Counted from the first letter of the stretch, positions 44,124 through 52,452 are shown. The stretch: 64,000 bases of DNA from Peptoniphilus catoniae (GCF_901447155.2 NZ_LR588415.1:168885-232884), one strand, 5' to 3'. Numbers and translations are program-made. Notes: generated by a model not told the origin, from the sequence alone.

Positions 44124-45654
44124 AGCACAATTGATAAATTTCTTTCCGATCAACGAAATGAAAGAGCCGGGAAATAAAAAACAAAGTTCAATTGTTATTG
44201 CAAGTTTTGGAATAATAACTCTTGCTATATTTTTCTTTGTTTATAATATCATAACAGCCAAAACATTGGTACAACTGGGACAGCAGGAGTTGATACCGGC
44301 ATATATGGTATCGGTATCAAGCTTTGCAATATTATTTTTGACAATATTTTATTCGAATGGGATTTTATTTGGCAGTCGTGATATGGAAAATCTTTTGTCA
44401 TTGCCTGTAAAAAGTTCGGATATTATAAGCAGCAAGTTTATGTTTATGTATTTATTGAATTTTTTAATAGGATTGATGTTTATGCTTCCGGGGGGAATTG
44501 TTTGGGTGTTAAACGGAAGTTTAAATGCATTACATATTATATTGTATTTTACTTCCATAATTTTTGTTCCGTTGATACCTATGTGTATAGCAGCATGTAT
44601 GGGAATCATTATTGTTGTTGCTTCATCTTTCTTTAAGAGAAAAAATGTTATTGCTTTAATTTTTTCATTTGCAATGATAGGGATAATTGGATATATTGCA
44701 GTGTCAGCTATGAAATCAGGTAATGAAAATAGTATTGGGATTATGCTTTCTAAGCAAATTACCGGATTGTACCCGTTATCTAAGCTATTTATGGAATACT
44801 ATAATTTTCCAATTTACATTGGAGTAGGATTATTTATTGTTCTTTCAATAGTATTTTTTTATATATTTGCCAAAGTGGTTTCATTGAAGTATGGGTTGCT
44901 TAATACTCTTGCTAAAACAACAACAAGATATTCTGACAACAAAAATTCGAATAATAGAAAATCAGTATTTTTTGCCCTATATAAAAAAGAAATGGGACTG
45001 TTTCTAAATTCATATATGGCAGTATTGAATGCAGGTCTTGGTGTAATACTTTTATGTGTTTTCAGCATATTTCTTCTTTTTAATTCTTTACAACAAATAG
45101 GGGAATATTCGGGAATCGAAAATGTTAATGAATATCTTTCAAATTTTGCTCCGATGTGTATTGCTTCAATGTTTTTACTTAGTTGTCCGGCAGCATTTTC
45201 CATATCTTTAGAAGGTAAAAATGTTTGGATTTTGCAAAGTTCTCCTATTAGGGTAAAAACGATTTTAAATTCTAAGATTGCAGTAAATCTTACGCTTCAT
45301 TTAATTGGATATATTGTTTCTGTGTTTATATTTTTGCTAAAGCTTGATATGGAAATTATTCAAACCATCAGCTTAATAATTGTTCCTATTTGTTATTCCG
45401 TTTTTATAACAGTGATTGGAATTTCTTTGAATAAAAAATTTCCCAACTTTGAATGGGAAAGTGAGATGATGATAGTAAAACAGAGTATGCCTGTTATTGT
45501 ATCTGCAATTATTGGAATGGCTGCATTAGTTATACCAATTCTTTTCCATTGGTTTTTGCATTTTTCTATAGTACCTACATTATTGGGAGTAGCACTTATT
45601 TTGCTCGTTATTGCGGGTGGCGTTTATATAAAAACTTGTAGATTAAATTTTTAG
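44098..45654 (+). CDS. ABC exporter permease (IME2)
   Basis: 518 aa with about 12 hydrophobic helices, in the style of large ABC-2 exporter permeases (LLSLPVKSSDIISSKFMFMYLLNFLIGLMF is the cytoplasmic-helix region). Start at ATG 44098 (GGAGGTG 7 nt upstream, within the ATPase gene), which gives MSKIWILIRAQLINFF; the open frame starts earlier at 44026. Translational coupling with the ATPase is likely. Confidence 0.85.
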   Translation: MSKIWILIRAQLINFFPINEMKEPGNKKQSSIVIASFGIITLAIFFFVYNIITAKTLVQLGQQELIPAYMVSVSSFAILFLTIFYSNGILFGSRDMENLLSLPVKSSDIISSKFMFMYLLNFLIGLMFMLPGGIVWVLNGSLNALHIILYFTSIIFVPLIPMCIAACMGIIIVVASSFFKRKNVIALIFSFAMIGIIGYIAVSAMKSGNENSIGIMLSKQITGLYPLSKLFMEYYNFPIYIGVGLFIVLSIVFFYIFAKVVSLKYGLLNTLAKTTTRYSDNKNSNNRKSVFFALYKKEMGLFLNSYMAVLNAGLGVILLCVFSIFLLFNSLQQIGEYSGIENVNEYLSNFAPMCIASMFLLSCPAAFSISLEGKNVWILQSSPIRVKTILNSKIAVNLTLHLIGYIVSVFIFLLKLDMEIIQTISLIIVPICYSVFITVIGISLNKKFPNFEWESEMMIVKQSMPVIVSAIIGMAALVIPILFHWFLHFSIVPTLLGVALILLVIAGGVYIKTCRLNF

Positions 45655-45673
45655 TTTAAGGAGGAGATGTTCT

Positions 45674-45742
45674 ATGAAAAAAATTATTAAAAGATATAAT
45701 GGTGTTTATTTCAATATTAAGTTTATTTGCAATATTTCATGA
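45674..45742 (+). pseudogene. Short decayed hydrophobic ORF
   Basis: GGAGGAG and an ATG start a 22-codon frame (MKKIIKR...). A shift after codon 7 gives a hydrophobic run MVFISILSLFAIFHE ending in TAA. It looks like a frameshifted signal-peptide-like remnant just before the SdpR gene. Confidence 0.35.
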
Positions 45743-45749
45743 GTAAAAG

Positions 45750-46007
45750 ATGATAGATTTAGTTAGTATATTTGATTCCCTATCAAATCCCATTAGAATG
45801 GATATTTTATTAATTATTTCTAATAAAAATTTAACTGCTGGAGAAATAGCAAGTCATTTTAAATTAGAAAAAGCAACTATATCTTATCATCTATCTTTAT
45901 TAAAAAAGAGTAAATTAATTACCGACAGTAGATATAAAAATTATATCTATTATTCAATTAATAGGGATACATTTGTAGAAGTTATAAGGTGGTTAGATAA
46001 ATTTTAG
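45750..46007 (+). CDS. ArsR/SdpR-type transcription regulator
   Basis: 85 aa winged helix (VSIFDSLSNPIRMDILLIIS, LTAGEIASHFKLEKATISYHLSLLKKSKLI, YYSIN). Resembles the SdpR autorepressor, which in Bacillus is encoded with the SdpI immunity protein; an SdpI-like fragment follows here. No metal-binding Cys motif. No strong ribosome site. Confidence 0.8.
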   Translation: MIDLVSIFDSLSNPIRMDILLIISNKNLTAGEIASHFKLEKATISYHLSLLKKSKLITDSRYKNYIYYSINRDTFVEVIRWLDKF

Positions 46008-46047
46008 GAAAATAGAAAGCTATTGACAAATAGAAAGGAGATTTGCC

Positions 46048-46266
46048 ATGAAAAAAAGATTTTTGAAAGATGTATTAGTGCTGATAGGAATGATGTTTGT
46101 AATATTTATTATTTGCATATTTCTTCCAGAGAAAATTCCTGTTCATTTCAATGCAAAAGGAACCCCTGATATGTTTGCTAATAAATATTATCTTCTATTC
46201 GCTACAGTTATTCCATACTCTGCATATTGGAAATTTGTACGAGGAAGGAAAAATAAAAACGAATGA
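46048..46266 (+). pseudogene. SdpI-like (DUF1648) fragment
   Basis: 72 aa against about 200 for SdpI. One membrane helix and the DUF1648 motif KIPVHFNAKGTPDMFANKYY, then a basic end KFVRGRKNKNE. The remaining membrane helices are missing. AAAGGAG precedes the ATG, and its stop overlaps the GntR start (ATGA), so it may still be translated. Toxin immunity was the likely original role. Confidence 0.6.
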
Positions 46267-46616
46267 AAATATATCCATATTTACAAATTGCATCAGTGTT
46301 AAGAGCGACTATTTTAAGAGGAGATTATGCTCCGGGACAACAGATGCCACCTATAAGGGCTTTAGTACAGAGGGAGGGATGTAATCCTGCAACAGTTCAA
46401 AAAGCTTTAAAAGTTCTTGAGAAACAGGGACTAATTGTTAGTCGTGGAAGTAAAGGATATTTTGTTATTGAAAGTGATCAGAAAATAATTGAGTTAAGAA
46501 ATCAGTATTCGAATACACTAACAAAAATGCTGTTGGAAAAACTATATGAGTTAGGATTTTCGGATACTGAGATAATCAAGATGTTTGAAGAATATGTTGC
46601 AACTAAAAATAAATGA
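46263..46616 (+). CDS. GntR-family (YtrA-type) regulator
   Basis: 117 aa. Winged HTH (QIASVLRATILRGDYAPGQQMPPIRALVQREGCNPATVQKALKVLEKQGLIVSRGSKGYFV) with a short C-terminal helix pair, the YtrA subfamily that controls ABC transporter operons. It starts inside the SdpI-like fragment's stop. Likely part of the IME2 cargo control. Confidence 0.87.
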   Translation: MKIYPYLQIASVLRATILRGDYAPGQQMPPIRALVQREGCNPATVQKALKVLEKQGLIVSRGSKGYFVIESDQKIIELRNQYSNTLTKMLLEKLYELGFSDTEIIKMFEEYVATKNK

Positions 46617-46675
46617 TTAGCATGGAAAAACTAATCTAAGAAGGGAGAAAGATTTGATTTATATAAGTTTTATGG

Positions 46676-46736
46676 AAGGATAAATAATGGGAACATCAAA
46701 TTCTGTTATTAGCATAAGATATATTTATCCTTTTTT
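46676..46736 (+). terminator. Long-loop hairpin after GntR gene
   Basis: AAGGATAAATA and TATTTATCCTT pair over 11 bp with a 35-nt loop, then TTTT. The rest of 46617-46820 shows no ORF with a start site. Confidence 0.6.
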
Positions 46737-46824
46737 ATGTTTGTAATTGCTTACACATAGCAATATCATTTTATCAAAACCAACAAAGTAGAAAATCATA
46801 TAAAGTATTAGTTTTTAACCTAAG

Positions 46825-46861
46825 AGGACATTTTACGCCAAAGTGTAGAAGTCCTCCTTTT
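46825..46861 (+). terminator. Leader hairpin of IME2 mobilization module
   Basis: AGGAC/GTCCT outer stem with ACGCCAAAGTGT inside, then CCTTTTTT. About 50 bases are identical at 59488-59540 in IME3, at the same place before the HTH gene. Confidence 0.75.
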
Positions 46862-46909
46862 TTATTCTCAAAAAGCAAAAACAGAGAGCAGAAAAAGGAG
46901 GATAGCACA

Positions 46910-47326
46910 ATGGGTAAAAAAGAATATCACATCTATGTTAGAGGGAAAGCTGTACCTGTAAGTGAAGAAGTATATAAAGCCTATTGGAAGATAACCGAGC
47001 ATGAAAAATATCTTCAGAGAAAGGATTGGAAGTATGACGTGATTCCATTTTCAGCAATGGATTATGACGGACACTTTGTAGATAACATCATAGATGAAAG
47101 AATAGACTTAGAAAAAATTGTAGAGGTCAAAATGCAGATCGAAGAATTAAACAAGGCATTAGCTACACTCACAAAAAAAGAAAGAGAGCTGATAGAAGCC
47201 ATTTTCTACAAAGAAGAAAGTCTCAGGTCGATTGGCAAAAAAGAAAAAGTAAGCTATCAAGCAATTGGGAAAAGGAGGGATAGGATTTTAGAAAAACTAA
47301 GAAAACTTTTAGAAGATAAATTCTAA
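46910..47326 (+). CDS. Sigma-factor-like HTH protein (IME2)
   Basis: 138 aa. Conserved N-terminal segment (YHIYVRGKAVPVSEEVYKAYWKITEHEKYLQRKDWKY) and a C-terminal sigma region-4-like helix-turn-helix (LTKKERELIEAIFYKEESLRSIGKKEKVSYQAIGKRRDRILEKL). Such genes stand before DUF3847 and mob genes in many Firmicute mobile elements. Likely regulates transfer genes. Very similar to the IME3 copy at 59576. GGAGG before the ATG. Confidence 0.82.
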   Translation: MGKKEYHIYVRGKAVPVSEEVYKAYWKITEHEKYLQRKDWKYDVIPFSAMDYDGHFVDNIIDERIDLEKIVEVKMQIEELNKALATLTKKERELIEAIFYKEESLRSIGKKEKVSYQAIGKRRDRILEKLRKLLEDKF

Positions 47327-47335
47327 AGAGATGGG

Positions 47336-47375
47336 AAAGGTTAAGTATCAAAGAAAGGTGCTTAGCCTTTCTTTG
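47336..47375 (+). terminator. Terminator after IME2 HTH gene
   Basis: AAAGGTTAAG/CTTAGCCTTT (10 bp, one mismatch) then CTTTG. Same hairpin at 60002 in IME3. Confidence 0.7.
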
Positions 47376-47412
47376 TTTGGAACACAACAATATTGAAATG
47401 GAGGAATGAAAA

Positions 47413-47808
47413 ATGAAAGAGTTAGAAAATGTAATGAGCCAGTTGGAAAAAGAAACTAAGAAAAAAGAACAGGCGGAAAACAAAATCAAGCAACTAAGAC
47501 AAAAGAAATCACAGCTAAAAAGAAAGGCGGACACGAAACGAAAAGTAGAAAAAGGAGGCGTGTTTGAGAAATTTGAAAAACAGATAACCGGAGCAGAAGA
47601 AAGTACCGACAATGATTTAATCTATGCCTTTTTAGATTATGTACTTTCCGATAATCGAAATAGAGAAAAGCTAAAAGAACTTACAGAAATTCATTTAAAA
47701 GAAAAAGAAATCTCTTTAGAAGAAAATCCAAATCTTAAAGAGGAAAATACAAATGATGATTTTGAAGAACTGGCAGAGGAAGAACAAGAAAAACAGAAAA
47801 TGTATTAG
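47413..47808 (+). CDS. DUF3847 mobilization accessory protein (IME2)
   Basis: 131 aa. Coiled-coil N terminus (MSQLEKETKKKEQAENKIKQLRQKKSQLKRKADTKRKVEKGGVFEKF), DUF3847 core, and an acidic tail longer than in the IME1 and IME3 copies. GGAGG upstream. It sits between the HTH gene and oriT, as in IME3, and probably helps the relaxase at oriT. Confidence 0.8.
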   Translation: MKELENVMSQLEKETKKKEQAENKIKQLRQKKSQLKRKADTKRKVEKGGVFEKFEKQITGAEESTDNDLIYAFLDYVLSDNRNREKLKELTEIHLKEKEISLEENPNLKEENTNDDFEELAEEEQEKQKMY

Positions 47809-47820
47809 AAACTAAGATGG

Positions 47821-47856
47821 AGCAAAGTGAGAAACATTTTAACACTTTGCTTTTTT
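47821..47856 (+). terminator. Terminator after IME2 DUF3847 gene
   Basis: GCAAAGTG/CACTTTGC (8 bp) followed by six T. Confidence 0.85.
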
Positions 47857-47982
47857 GTGGATTTGAAAAATCTACAAAAAACAAAGTTCACAGGGGTCTA
47901 AGGGGGAGTAGCCCCCTTGAACAAATAAAAATGCTTTAGCGTTTTTGTTTCCTTAGCGGAGCTATAAGCTTTCCGCAGGAAC

Positions 47983-48030
47983 GCAAAGCACCGTAGTCAA
48001 ACGGTGTATCTTTGCGCCCTTTGAAAAAGG
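47983..48030 (+). other. MOBQ-type oriT of IME2
   Basis: IR GCAAAG-CACCGT...ACGGTG..CTTTGC runs into TTTGCGCCCT, followed by the hairpin CCCTTT-GAA-AAAGGG. The nick is expected near TGCG/CCCT by analogy with RSF1010. The relaxase starts 73 nt downstream. The stretch 47857-47982 is G-rich with short inverted repeats (GGGGGAGTAGCCCCC) and no gene. Confidence 0.82.
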
Positions 48031-48102
48031 GAGTGAAGATACGACCTGAACATTAGGATAGTAAAATCCCAAAATTGAAAACAGATAAAGGAGGAAAAGA
48101 CA

Positions 48103-49743
48103 ATGGAAATCAAAAGTTTGCATACCCATGTAGATATTGTGGCAAGGTCAAAAGGGCATAGCGTGATTGCAAAAGCTGCATACAATGCAAGAGATAAATT
48201 ACAAGATGAATACTATGGAAAAACACATGACTATTCTAAAAAAGAAGACCTTGTATTCTCAAAAATATTTCTGCCGGAACATATCCCGAAAGAGTTTTCA
48301 AACAGAGAATACCTATGGAATAGTGTTGAAAAAATAGAGAAAAGTAAAAATTCACAACTTGCAAGAAATCTGCTCTTTACACTTCCAAGAGAATTAAATG
48401 AACAGGACAGAATAAAATTAATCAGCGAATTTATAGAAGAAAACTTTACTTCTAAAGGTATGATAGCAGACTGTAATATTCATAATCCTATGGCAAGCGA
48501 TCATGAAGAACAACCACACGCCCATATCCTACTTACCCTTAGAGAAATAGACGAAAAAGGGAATTGGAAACCGAAATGCAGAAAAGAATATATCCTTGAT
48601 GAAAACGGAGAAAAGATAAAACTGAAAAGCGGAAACTATAAATCAAGAAAAGTAAATTTGAACGATTGGAACGAACCTGACAAAGCAAAAGAGTGGAGAG
48701 AAAACTTTTCAAAGAAAGCAAACGAATACTTGGCAAGAAACAACATAAATAAAAGGATAGATCCACGCACCTTTAAAGAACAAGGCAGAGAAGAACTCCC
48801 GCAAATTCATTTAGGCACAAGCAGTTATCAGATGGAGAAAAAAGGCATACAGACAGAGAGAGGAAACCAAAACAGAAAAATCATCGCCTTGAATTTAGAA
48901 TTTAGAAAATTAAAAGAGGAGCTATCCAAACTTACATCTTGGATAGGCTCGTTACTTGGAAGTCTGCAAGTAAAATATGATGAATACAAACAGGAGAAAA
49001 AAGAAGAATATGAGAACAAGGCGGAACTCTTTAATCTCTATGAGTACATCAGTATTTATTATGACTTACAGGGAGAAAAAGCAAGAAAGTTAAATCCCTA
49101 TGCAAGCAACAAAAAGATAGGTGCAGACCTAAGACGATTTTCCAAAGCAAGAATATATCTGAAAGATAACAATCTTAAAACCATAGCCGACCTACAAGAA
49201 AAGATAAGCACATTACAATCCCAAAATAAGAAGGTTAGTCAAGACATTAAGGCGAAAACCACAAGAATAGAAAACTTAAATAAATGCTTTGCCTATGCGG
49301 ACATCATCAAGGATAACAAAAAAGTCTTTGAGGAATGGAACAGTAAATCCCTATTCAAAGACAGCTTTTACAATTCCCATAAAGATGAGATAGATAAATA
49401 TAAAAGAGCAAGGGCAATTCTTGAAAAGATAACAGGCTCATCGGCTATTAAGATAAAGGACTGGAAAAAAGAAATCCAAAGCCTCGAAGATGAAATATCG
49501 AAACTCAACAGACAATCTCAATCAATCAAAGAGGAATACGAAAGTATTAACCATATCAAGTATGCCGTCAAGACAGTCAATGAGGATTATGGAATAGATT
49601 TATCCATTGAGATTGACAAGGCAATCAAGAGAGGAGAAAAACAAAGTGTCATTGCACAGATTAAGAAATATCAGGAGCAACAAGAAGCCTACGAAAAACG
49701 AAAGGAAAAGACAAAGAACTATTACAGGAATGAGGAAAGATGA
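48103..49743 (+). CDS. MobA/MobL relaxase (IME2)
   Basis: 546 aa. Relaxase domain in residues 1-230 with HTHVDIVARSKGHSVIAKAAYNARDKL and the three-His motif QPHAHILLTLREI near residue 130. The remaining 300 residues are mostly helical coiled coil. Close to the IME3 protein at 60653, especially the C-terminal IKYAVKTVNEDYGIDLSIEIDKAIKRGEK. No channel genes are present, so it must use an ICE's secretion apparatus. Confidence 0.93.
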   Translation: MEIKSLHTHVDIVARSKGHSVIAKAAYNARDKLQDEYYGKTHDYSKKEDLVFSKIFLPEHIPKEFSNREYLWNSVEKIEKSKNSQLARNLLFTLPRELNEQDRIKLISEFIEENFTSKGMIADCNIHNPMASDHEEQPHAHILLTLREIDEKGNWKPKCRKEYILDENGEKIKLKSGNYKSRKVNLNDWNEPDKAKEWRENFSKKANEYLARNNINKRIDPRTFKEQGREELPQIHLGTSSYQMEKKGIQTERGNQNRKIIALNLEFRKLKEELSKLTSWIGSLLGSLQVKYDEYKQEKKEEYENKAELFNLYEYISIYYDLQGEKARKLNPYASNKKIGADLRRFSKARIYLKDNNLKTIADLQEKISTLQSQNKKVSQDIKAKTTRIENLNKCFAYADIIKDNKKVFEEWNSKSLFKDSFYNSHKDEIDKYKRARAILEKITGSSAIKIKDWKKEIQSLEDEISKLNRQSQSIKEEYESINHIKYAVKTVNEDYGIDLSIEIDKAIKRGEKQSVIAQIKKYQEQQEAYEKRKEKTKNYYRNEER

Positions 49744-49824
49744 AGTCCCAAAATGGGATAACATCGTAAATAAGATAAGCAGACGCACTGTTTCGGTACA
49801 TAAGAGGAACGAAAGGAGAGAAAA

Positions 49825-50571
49825 ATGGCAGATAACAGAAGATACTATTGGTTAAAGCTGAAAGAAGATTTTTTTACAGACAAGAGAATAAAAAGACTAA
49901 GAAGAATATCAGGAGGAGATACCTATACAATCATTTACCTCAAATTGCTTTTGCTTAGCCTAAAAGATAGTGGAAAACTGTATTATGACGGAGTAGAAAC
50001 AGACTTTATCAAAGAGCTTGCCTTAACGATTGATGAAACAGAAGATGATGTAATGGTTACAGTGAACTATCTTATGGCACAAGGATTGATGGAGATAATC
50101 ACAGAAAATGACGAGTATTTTTTAACAGAAATCCCAAGTCTTATAGGTTCAGGAACAGCGTCTACAAGGCGTTCGAGAAAATCGAGAGGACAAAAAGCGT
50201 TGCAATGCAACACTAATGCAACACATTGCAACCTTTTGCAACAAAATTGCAACGGAGATATAGAGAAAGAAATAGATATAGAGTTAGAAAAAGAGGGGGA
50301 GATAGAAAAAATATCCCCCGTTTTTTACGGAGAATATAAAAATGTTTCCTTAACAGATGAAGAATATGGAAAGTTAAAGGATAAAATGCAAGGTCATAGG
50401 GAGAAAATGATAGAAAAGCTTTCGACTTATATGCAAAGCACAGGAAGAAACTACAAAGACCATTATGCGACCTTAATTCATTGGTATGAACAAGATAAAG
50501 GGAAATTAAAGGAGTGCAGTAAATCAACAGTATATACCCTTGAAGATTATGACAAGGGAGAACATTTATAA
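49825..50571 (+). CDS. Replication protein with phage replisome-organizer N domain (IME2)
   Basis: 248 aa. The N-terminal winged helix (RRYYWLKLKEDFFTDKRIKRLRRISGGDTYTIIYLKLLLLSLKDSGKLYYDG) is the Phage_rep_org_N domain. The C-terminal segment (VSLTDEEYGKLKDKMQGHREKMIEKLSTYMQSTGRNYKDHYATLIHWYEQD) is shared with the ICE RepA. A linker rich in Cys, Asn and Gln is encoded by phased TGCAAC repeats, a likely origin. GGAGAG upstream. Suggests IME2 can replicate after excision. Confidence 0.85.
   Translation: MADNRRYYWLKLKEDFFTDKRIKRLRRISGGDTYTIIYLKLLLLSLKDSGKLYYDGVETDFIKELALTIDETEDDVMVTVNYLMAQGLMEIITENDEYFLTEIPSLIGSGTASTRRSRKSRGQKALQCNTNATHCNLLQQNCNGDIEKEIDIELEKEGEIEKISPVFYGEYKNVSLTDEEYGKLKDKMQGHREKMIEKLSTYMQSTGRNYKDHYATLIHWYEQDKGKLKECSKSTVYTLEDYDKGEHL
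50201..50253. repeat. Phased TGCAAC iterons inside the IME2 replication gene
   Basis: TGCAAC begins at 50206, 50217, 50227, 50237 and 50248, with TGCAA also at 50201. Steps of 11, 10, 10 and 11 bp put all copies on one face of the helix. The spacing is not codon-based. Likely initiator-binding sites. Confidence 0.7.
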
Positions 50572-50752
50572 TCTCATATAAGACGGTGGAGAGGCTTTTT
50601 TAGAGCGTTAATGGTAAAAGAGGTATCAGAATATAGCTAAGTGTGAAAACATCATGTGAGGGCTTAAAATTGCAGTATGGAAAAATCATCGTATTTATGA
50701 TAAAATGACAGTGATATGATAATAAACTCAGTTATAAAGAGAGGATATATAA

Positions 50753-51076
50753 ATGCGAATTCAATTTACAGTAAACGATGAAGAACTGAAAATTTTAACT
50801 AAAAAAGTTATAGAGGGTAATTACCCAAGTATTAGTGAATATTGTAAGTGTAGCAGTTTACAAGAAAATACAAGTTATGTTGACTTATATAATACCTTAC
50901 TAAATAAAATAAGCTTTTTGCCGAAAGACAAAGAATTTGTTTTACGAGAGTTAATAGCAACACCGCCGGCTTTGATTGGCAGATGGTTTTATGAAAATGT
51001 AAATAAGGGACTTGTGAAAAATGTAGAACACATCGGAAAAGCTGAAGGTGGAGTAGAAAAATATAAAAAGATATGA
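50753..51076 (+). CDS. Small protein with DUF1413-like C terminus (IME2)
   Basis: 107 aa. N-terminal MRIQFTVNDEELKILTKKVIEGNYPSISEYCK looks like a ribbon-helix-helix DNA-binding start. The C-terminal FVLRELIATPPALIGRWFYENVNKGLVKNVEHIG fits the DUF1413 pattern. GAGAGG lies before the ATG. Function unknown; possibly a small regulator. The 180-nt gap upstream has no other feature. Confidence 0.6.
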   Translation: MRIQFTVNDEELKILTKKVIEGNYPSISEYCKCSSLQENTSYVDLYNTLLNKISFLPKDKEFVLRELIATPPALIGRWFYENVNKGLVKNVEHIGKAEGGVEKYKKI

Positions 51077-51149
51077 GACTTATTTCAAAAAGCTACGCAG
51101 TGCGTGGCGGATTGGAAAAGATATTTAGATAATTTTGGAGGTGCATTTC

Positions 51150-52139
51150 ATGGCAGATGAAAATAAAGAGATAGTTATTGTAGATGATAAAACTATACAA
51201 GAAAAAATATATTTCATTCGTGGACAAAAAGTAATGCTTGATGCAGATTTAGCTGAAATATATGGTTATGAAACTAAAAACTTTAATAGACAGGTAAAAA
51301 ATAATATTGAAAAGTTTGAAGGCGAAGATTTTATGTTTCAATTGACCGAGAATGAGTTTGAAAACTTGAGGTGCAAAAATTTCACCTCAAGTTGGGGCGG
51401 CTCAAGGTACCTACCAAATGCCTTTACGGAACAAGGTATTTATATGCTTATGACTGTATTAAGGGGAGAACTTGCGATTAGGCAAAGCAGAGCCTTAATT
51501 AGAACATTTAAGCAGATGAAAGACTTCATTATTGAAAATCAAGATTTTATCGGTTCAAAAGAATTAGTCCAAATAGCTATTCAAACCAACCAAAACACAA
51601 ATGATATTGCAGAAATAAAATCTCAAATGGCTACTAAAGAAGATTTGAAAAAAGTAATGGATAATTTTATCGATCCGGACACTTACAAGCATTTCCTTTT
51701 GATGAATGGAGATAAGATTGAAGCGGATGTTGCCTATACAAAAATATATAAGTCAGCAAAGAAAAGCATTTATGTAATAGATAACTATATAGGCTTGAAA
51801 ACCTTAGAATTATTAAGAGCTGCAAAAGACAATGTTGAAATTATAGTCTTTAGCGACAATGTGAAAAATAAAGATATGCTTACAAAAAACATCCTAAATG
51901 ATTTTAGAAGAGATTATCCAAATATCAACTTAAAAATGAAGGTTGCAGGCAAAAAATATCACGATAGATATATTGCAATAGACTATGGAACAGAAAATGA
52001 AGCCTTTTATCTTTGCGGAGCTTCATCAAAGGACGCAGGAAATAAAATATCAAGTATTACCAAGATAGAAGAATCCTCTAAGGATATGTATCATACAATG
52101 TTTGGTGGAATGTTAAACAATAAGAATTTGAAAATTTAA
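51150..52139 (+). CDS. ORF6N-domain protein with PLD-like C terminus (IME2)
   Basis: 329 aa. The N-terminal ORF6N domain (IYFIRGQKVMLDADLAEIYGYETKNFNRQVKNN...YLPNAFTEQGIYMLMTVLRG) is a DNA-binding module of phage antirepressors. The C-terminal 130 residues look like a phospholipase-D/nuclease-type fold with the half motif HDRYIAIDYG near residue 280. Only one such half motif is seen. ATG at 51150 with GGAGGTG is preferred to the TTG at 51135. Probably a mobile-element regulator or defence gene. Confidence 0.78.
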   Translation: MADENKEIVIVDDKTIQEKIYFIRGQKVMLDADLAEIYGYETKNFNRQVKNNIEKFEGEDFMFQLTENEFENLRCKNFTSSWGGSRYLPNAFTEQGIYMLMTVLRGELAIRQSRALIRTFKQMKDFIIENQDFIGSKELVQIAIQTNQNTNDIAEIKSQMATKEDLKKVMDNFIDPDTYKHFLLMNGDKIEADVAYTKIYKSAKKSIYVIDNYIGLKTLELLRAAKDNVEIIVFSDNVKNKDMLTKNILNDFRRDYPNINLKMKVAGKKYHDRYIAIDYGTENEAFYLCGASSKDAGNKISSITKIEESSKDMYHTMFGGMLNNKNLKI

Positions 52140-52180
52140 TATGCAGATAACAGAATAGACAGTTATATGAGCTTTAAGCA

Positions 52181-52215
52181 AGGCGGTAGAAGTAAAAATC
52201 TAATCGCCTTTTTTA
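52181..52215 (+). terminator. CGAT-type hairpin before IME2 tnpW
   Basis: AGGCG..AGA pairs with TCT..CGCCT, followed by six T; same family of hairpins as 30842, 53564 and 53671. Confidence 0.7.
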
Positions 52216-52240
52216 TTGAAACAAACAGGAGAAAAAATAT

Positions 52241-52426
52241 ATGCACGAAAATAAAAATGAACAGAATATAGGAACAAAAACTATCAAGAAAATTGGTAAA
52301 GCAACCTATGAGGTTGTTGTTCACTTTAATGAAAATGCAACAGAAACAATGCAAGACAAATTAAAACGCATAATTCTTAGAGAAATGGAGAGAGAAAAAC
52401 ATCAAAAAGTCGATAAAAATGATTAG
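52241..52426 (+). CDS. TnpW-like transposon-encoded small protein (IME2)
   Basis: 61 aa, homologous to the IME1 protein at 36016 (shared KK-I-GK...F...TE-T-QDKL). In IME2 it is the last gene before the right end, whereas in IME1 it follows the recombinase. Function unknown. AGGAG upstream. Confidence 0.72.
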   Translation: MHENKNEQNIGTKTIKKIGKATYEVVVHFNENATETMQDKLKRIILREMEREKHQKVDKND

Positions 52427-52433
52427 AAAGTCC

Positions 52434-52439
52434 TTGACA
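52434..52439 (+). promoter_or_regulatory. IME2 right-end outward -35 (half of circle promoter)
   Basis: TTGACA within CCTTGACA, 13 nt before the right boundary. In the circle it is 17 bp from TAGAAT at the left end. Confidence 0.8.
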
Positions 52440-52447
52440 AGTTGTTA

Positions 52448-52452
52448 CAGGA
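52448..52452. repeat. IME2 right attachment core CAGGA
   Basis: Second copy of the CAGGA direct repeat flanking IME2. Confidence 0.85.

Larger units (their letters stand above)
40687..52452 (+). mobile_element. IME2, 11,766-bp mobilizable serine-recombinase element
   Basis: Second element in virD4. Order: serine recombinase, TetR, ABC exporter, SdpR/SdpI-fragment/GntR, HTH protein, DUF3847, oriT, MobA/L relaxase, replication protein, DUF1413, ORF6N protein, TnpW-like. Limits follow from in-frame rejoining of virD4 across CAGGA. The circle joint would read TTAC-AGGA-GTAA, an inverted repeat centred on GG. Confidence 0.9.

Noticed and set aside
46021-46047. TTGACA before the SdpI-like fragment as a promoter
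   Set aside because: No -10 at a workable distance; the ribosome site AAAGGAG follows directly.
32970-50571. A prophage, suggested by antirepressor and phage replication domains
   Set aside because: No capsid, terminase, tail or lysis genes; the neighbours are conjugation and mobilization genes, where these domains are common.
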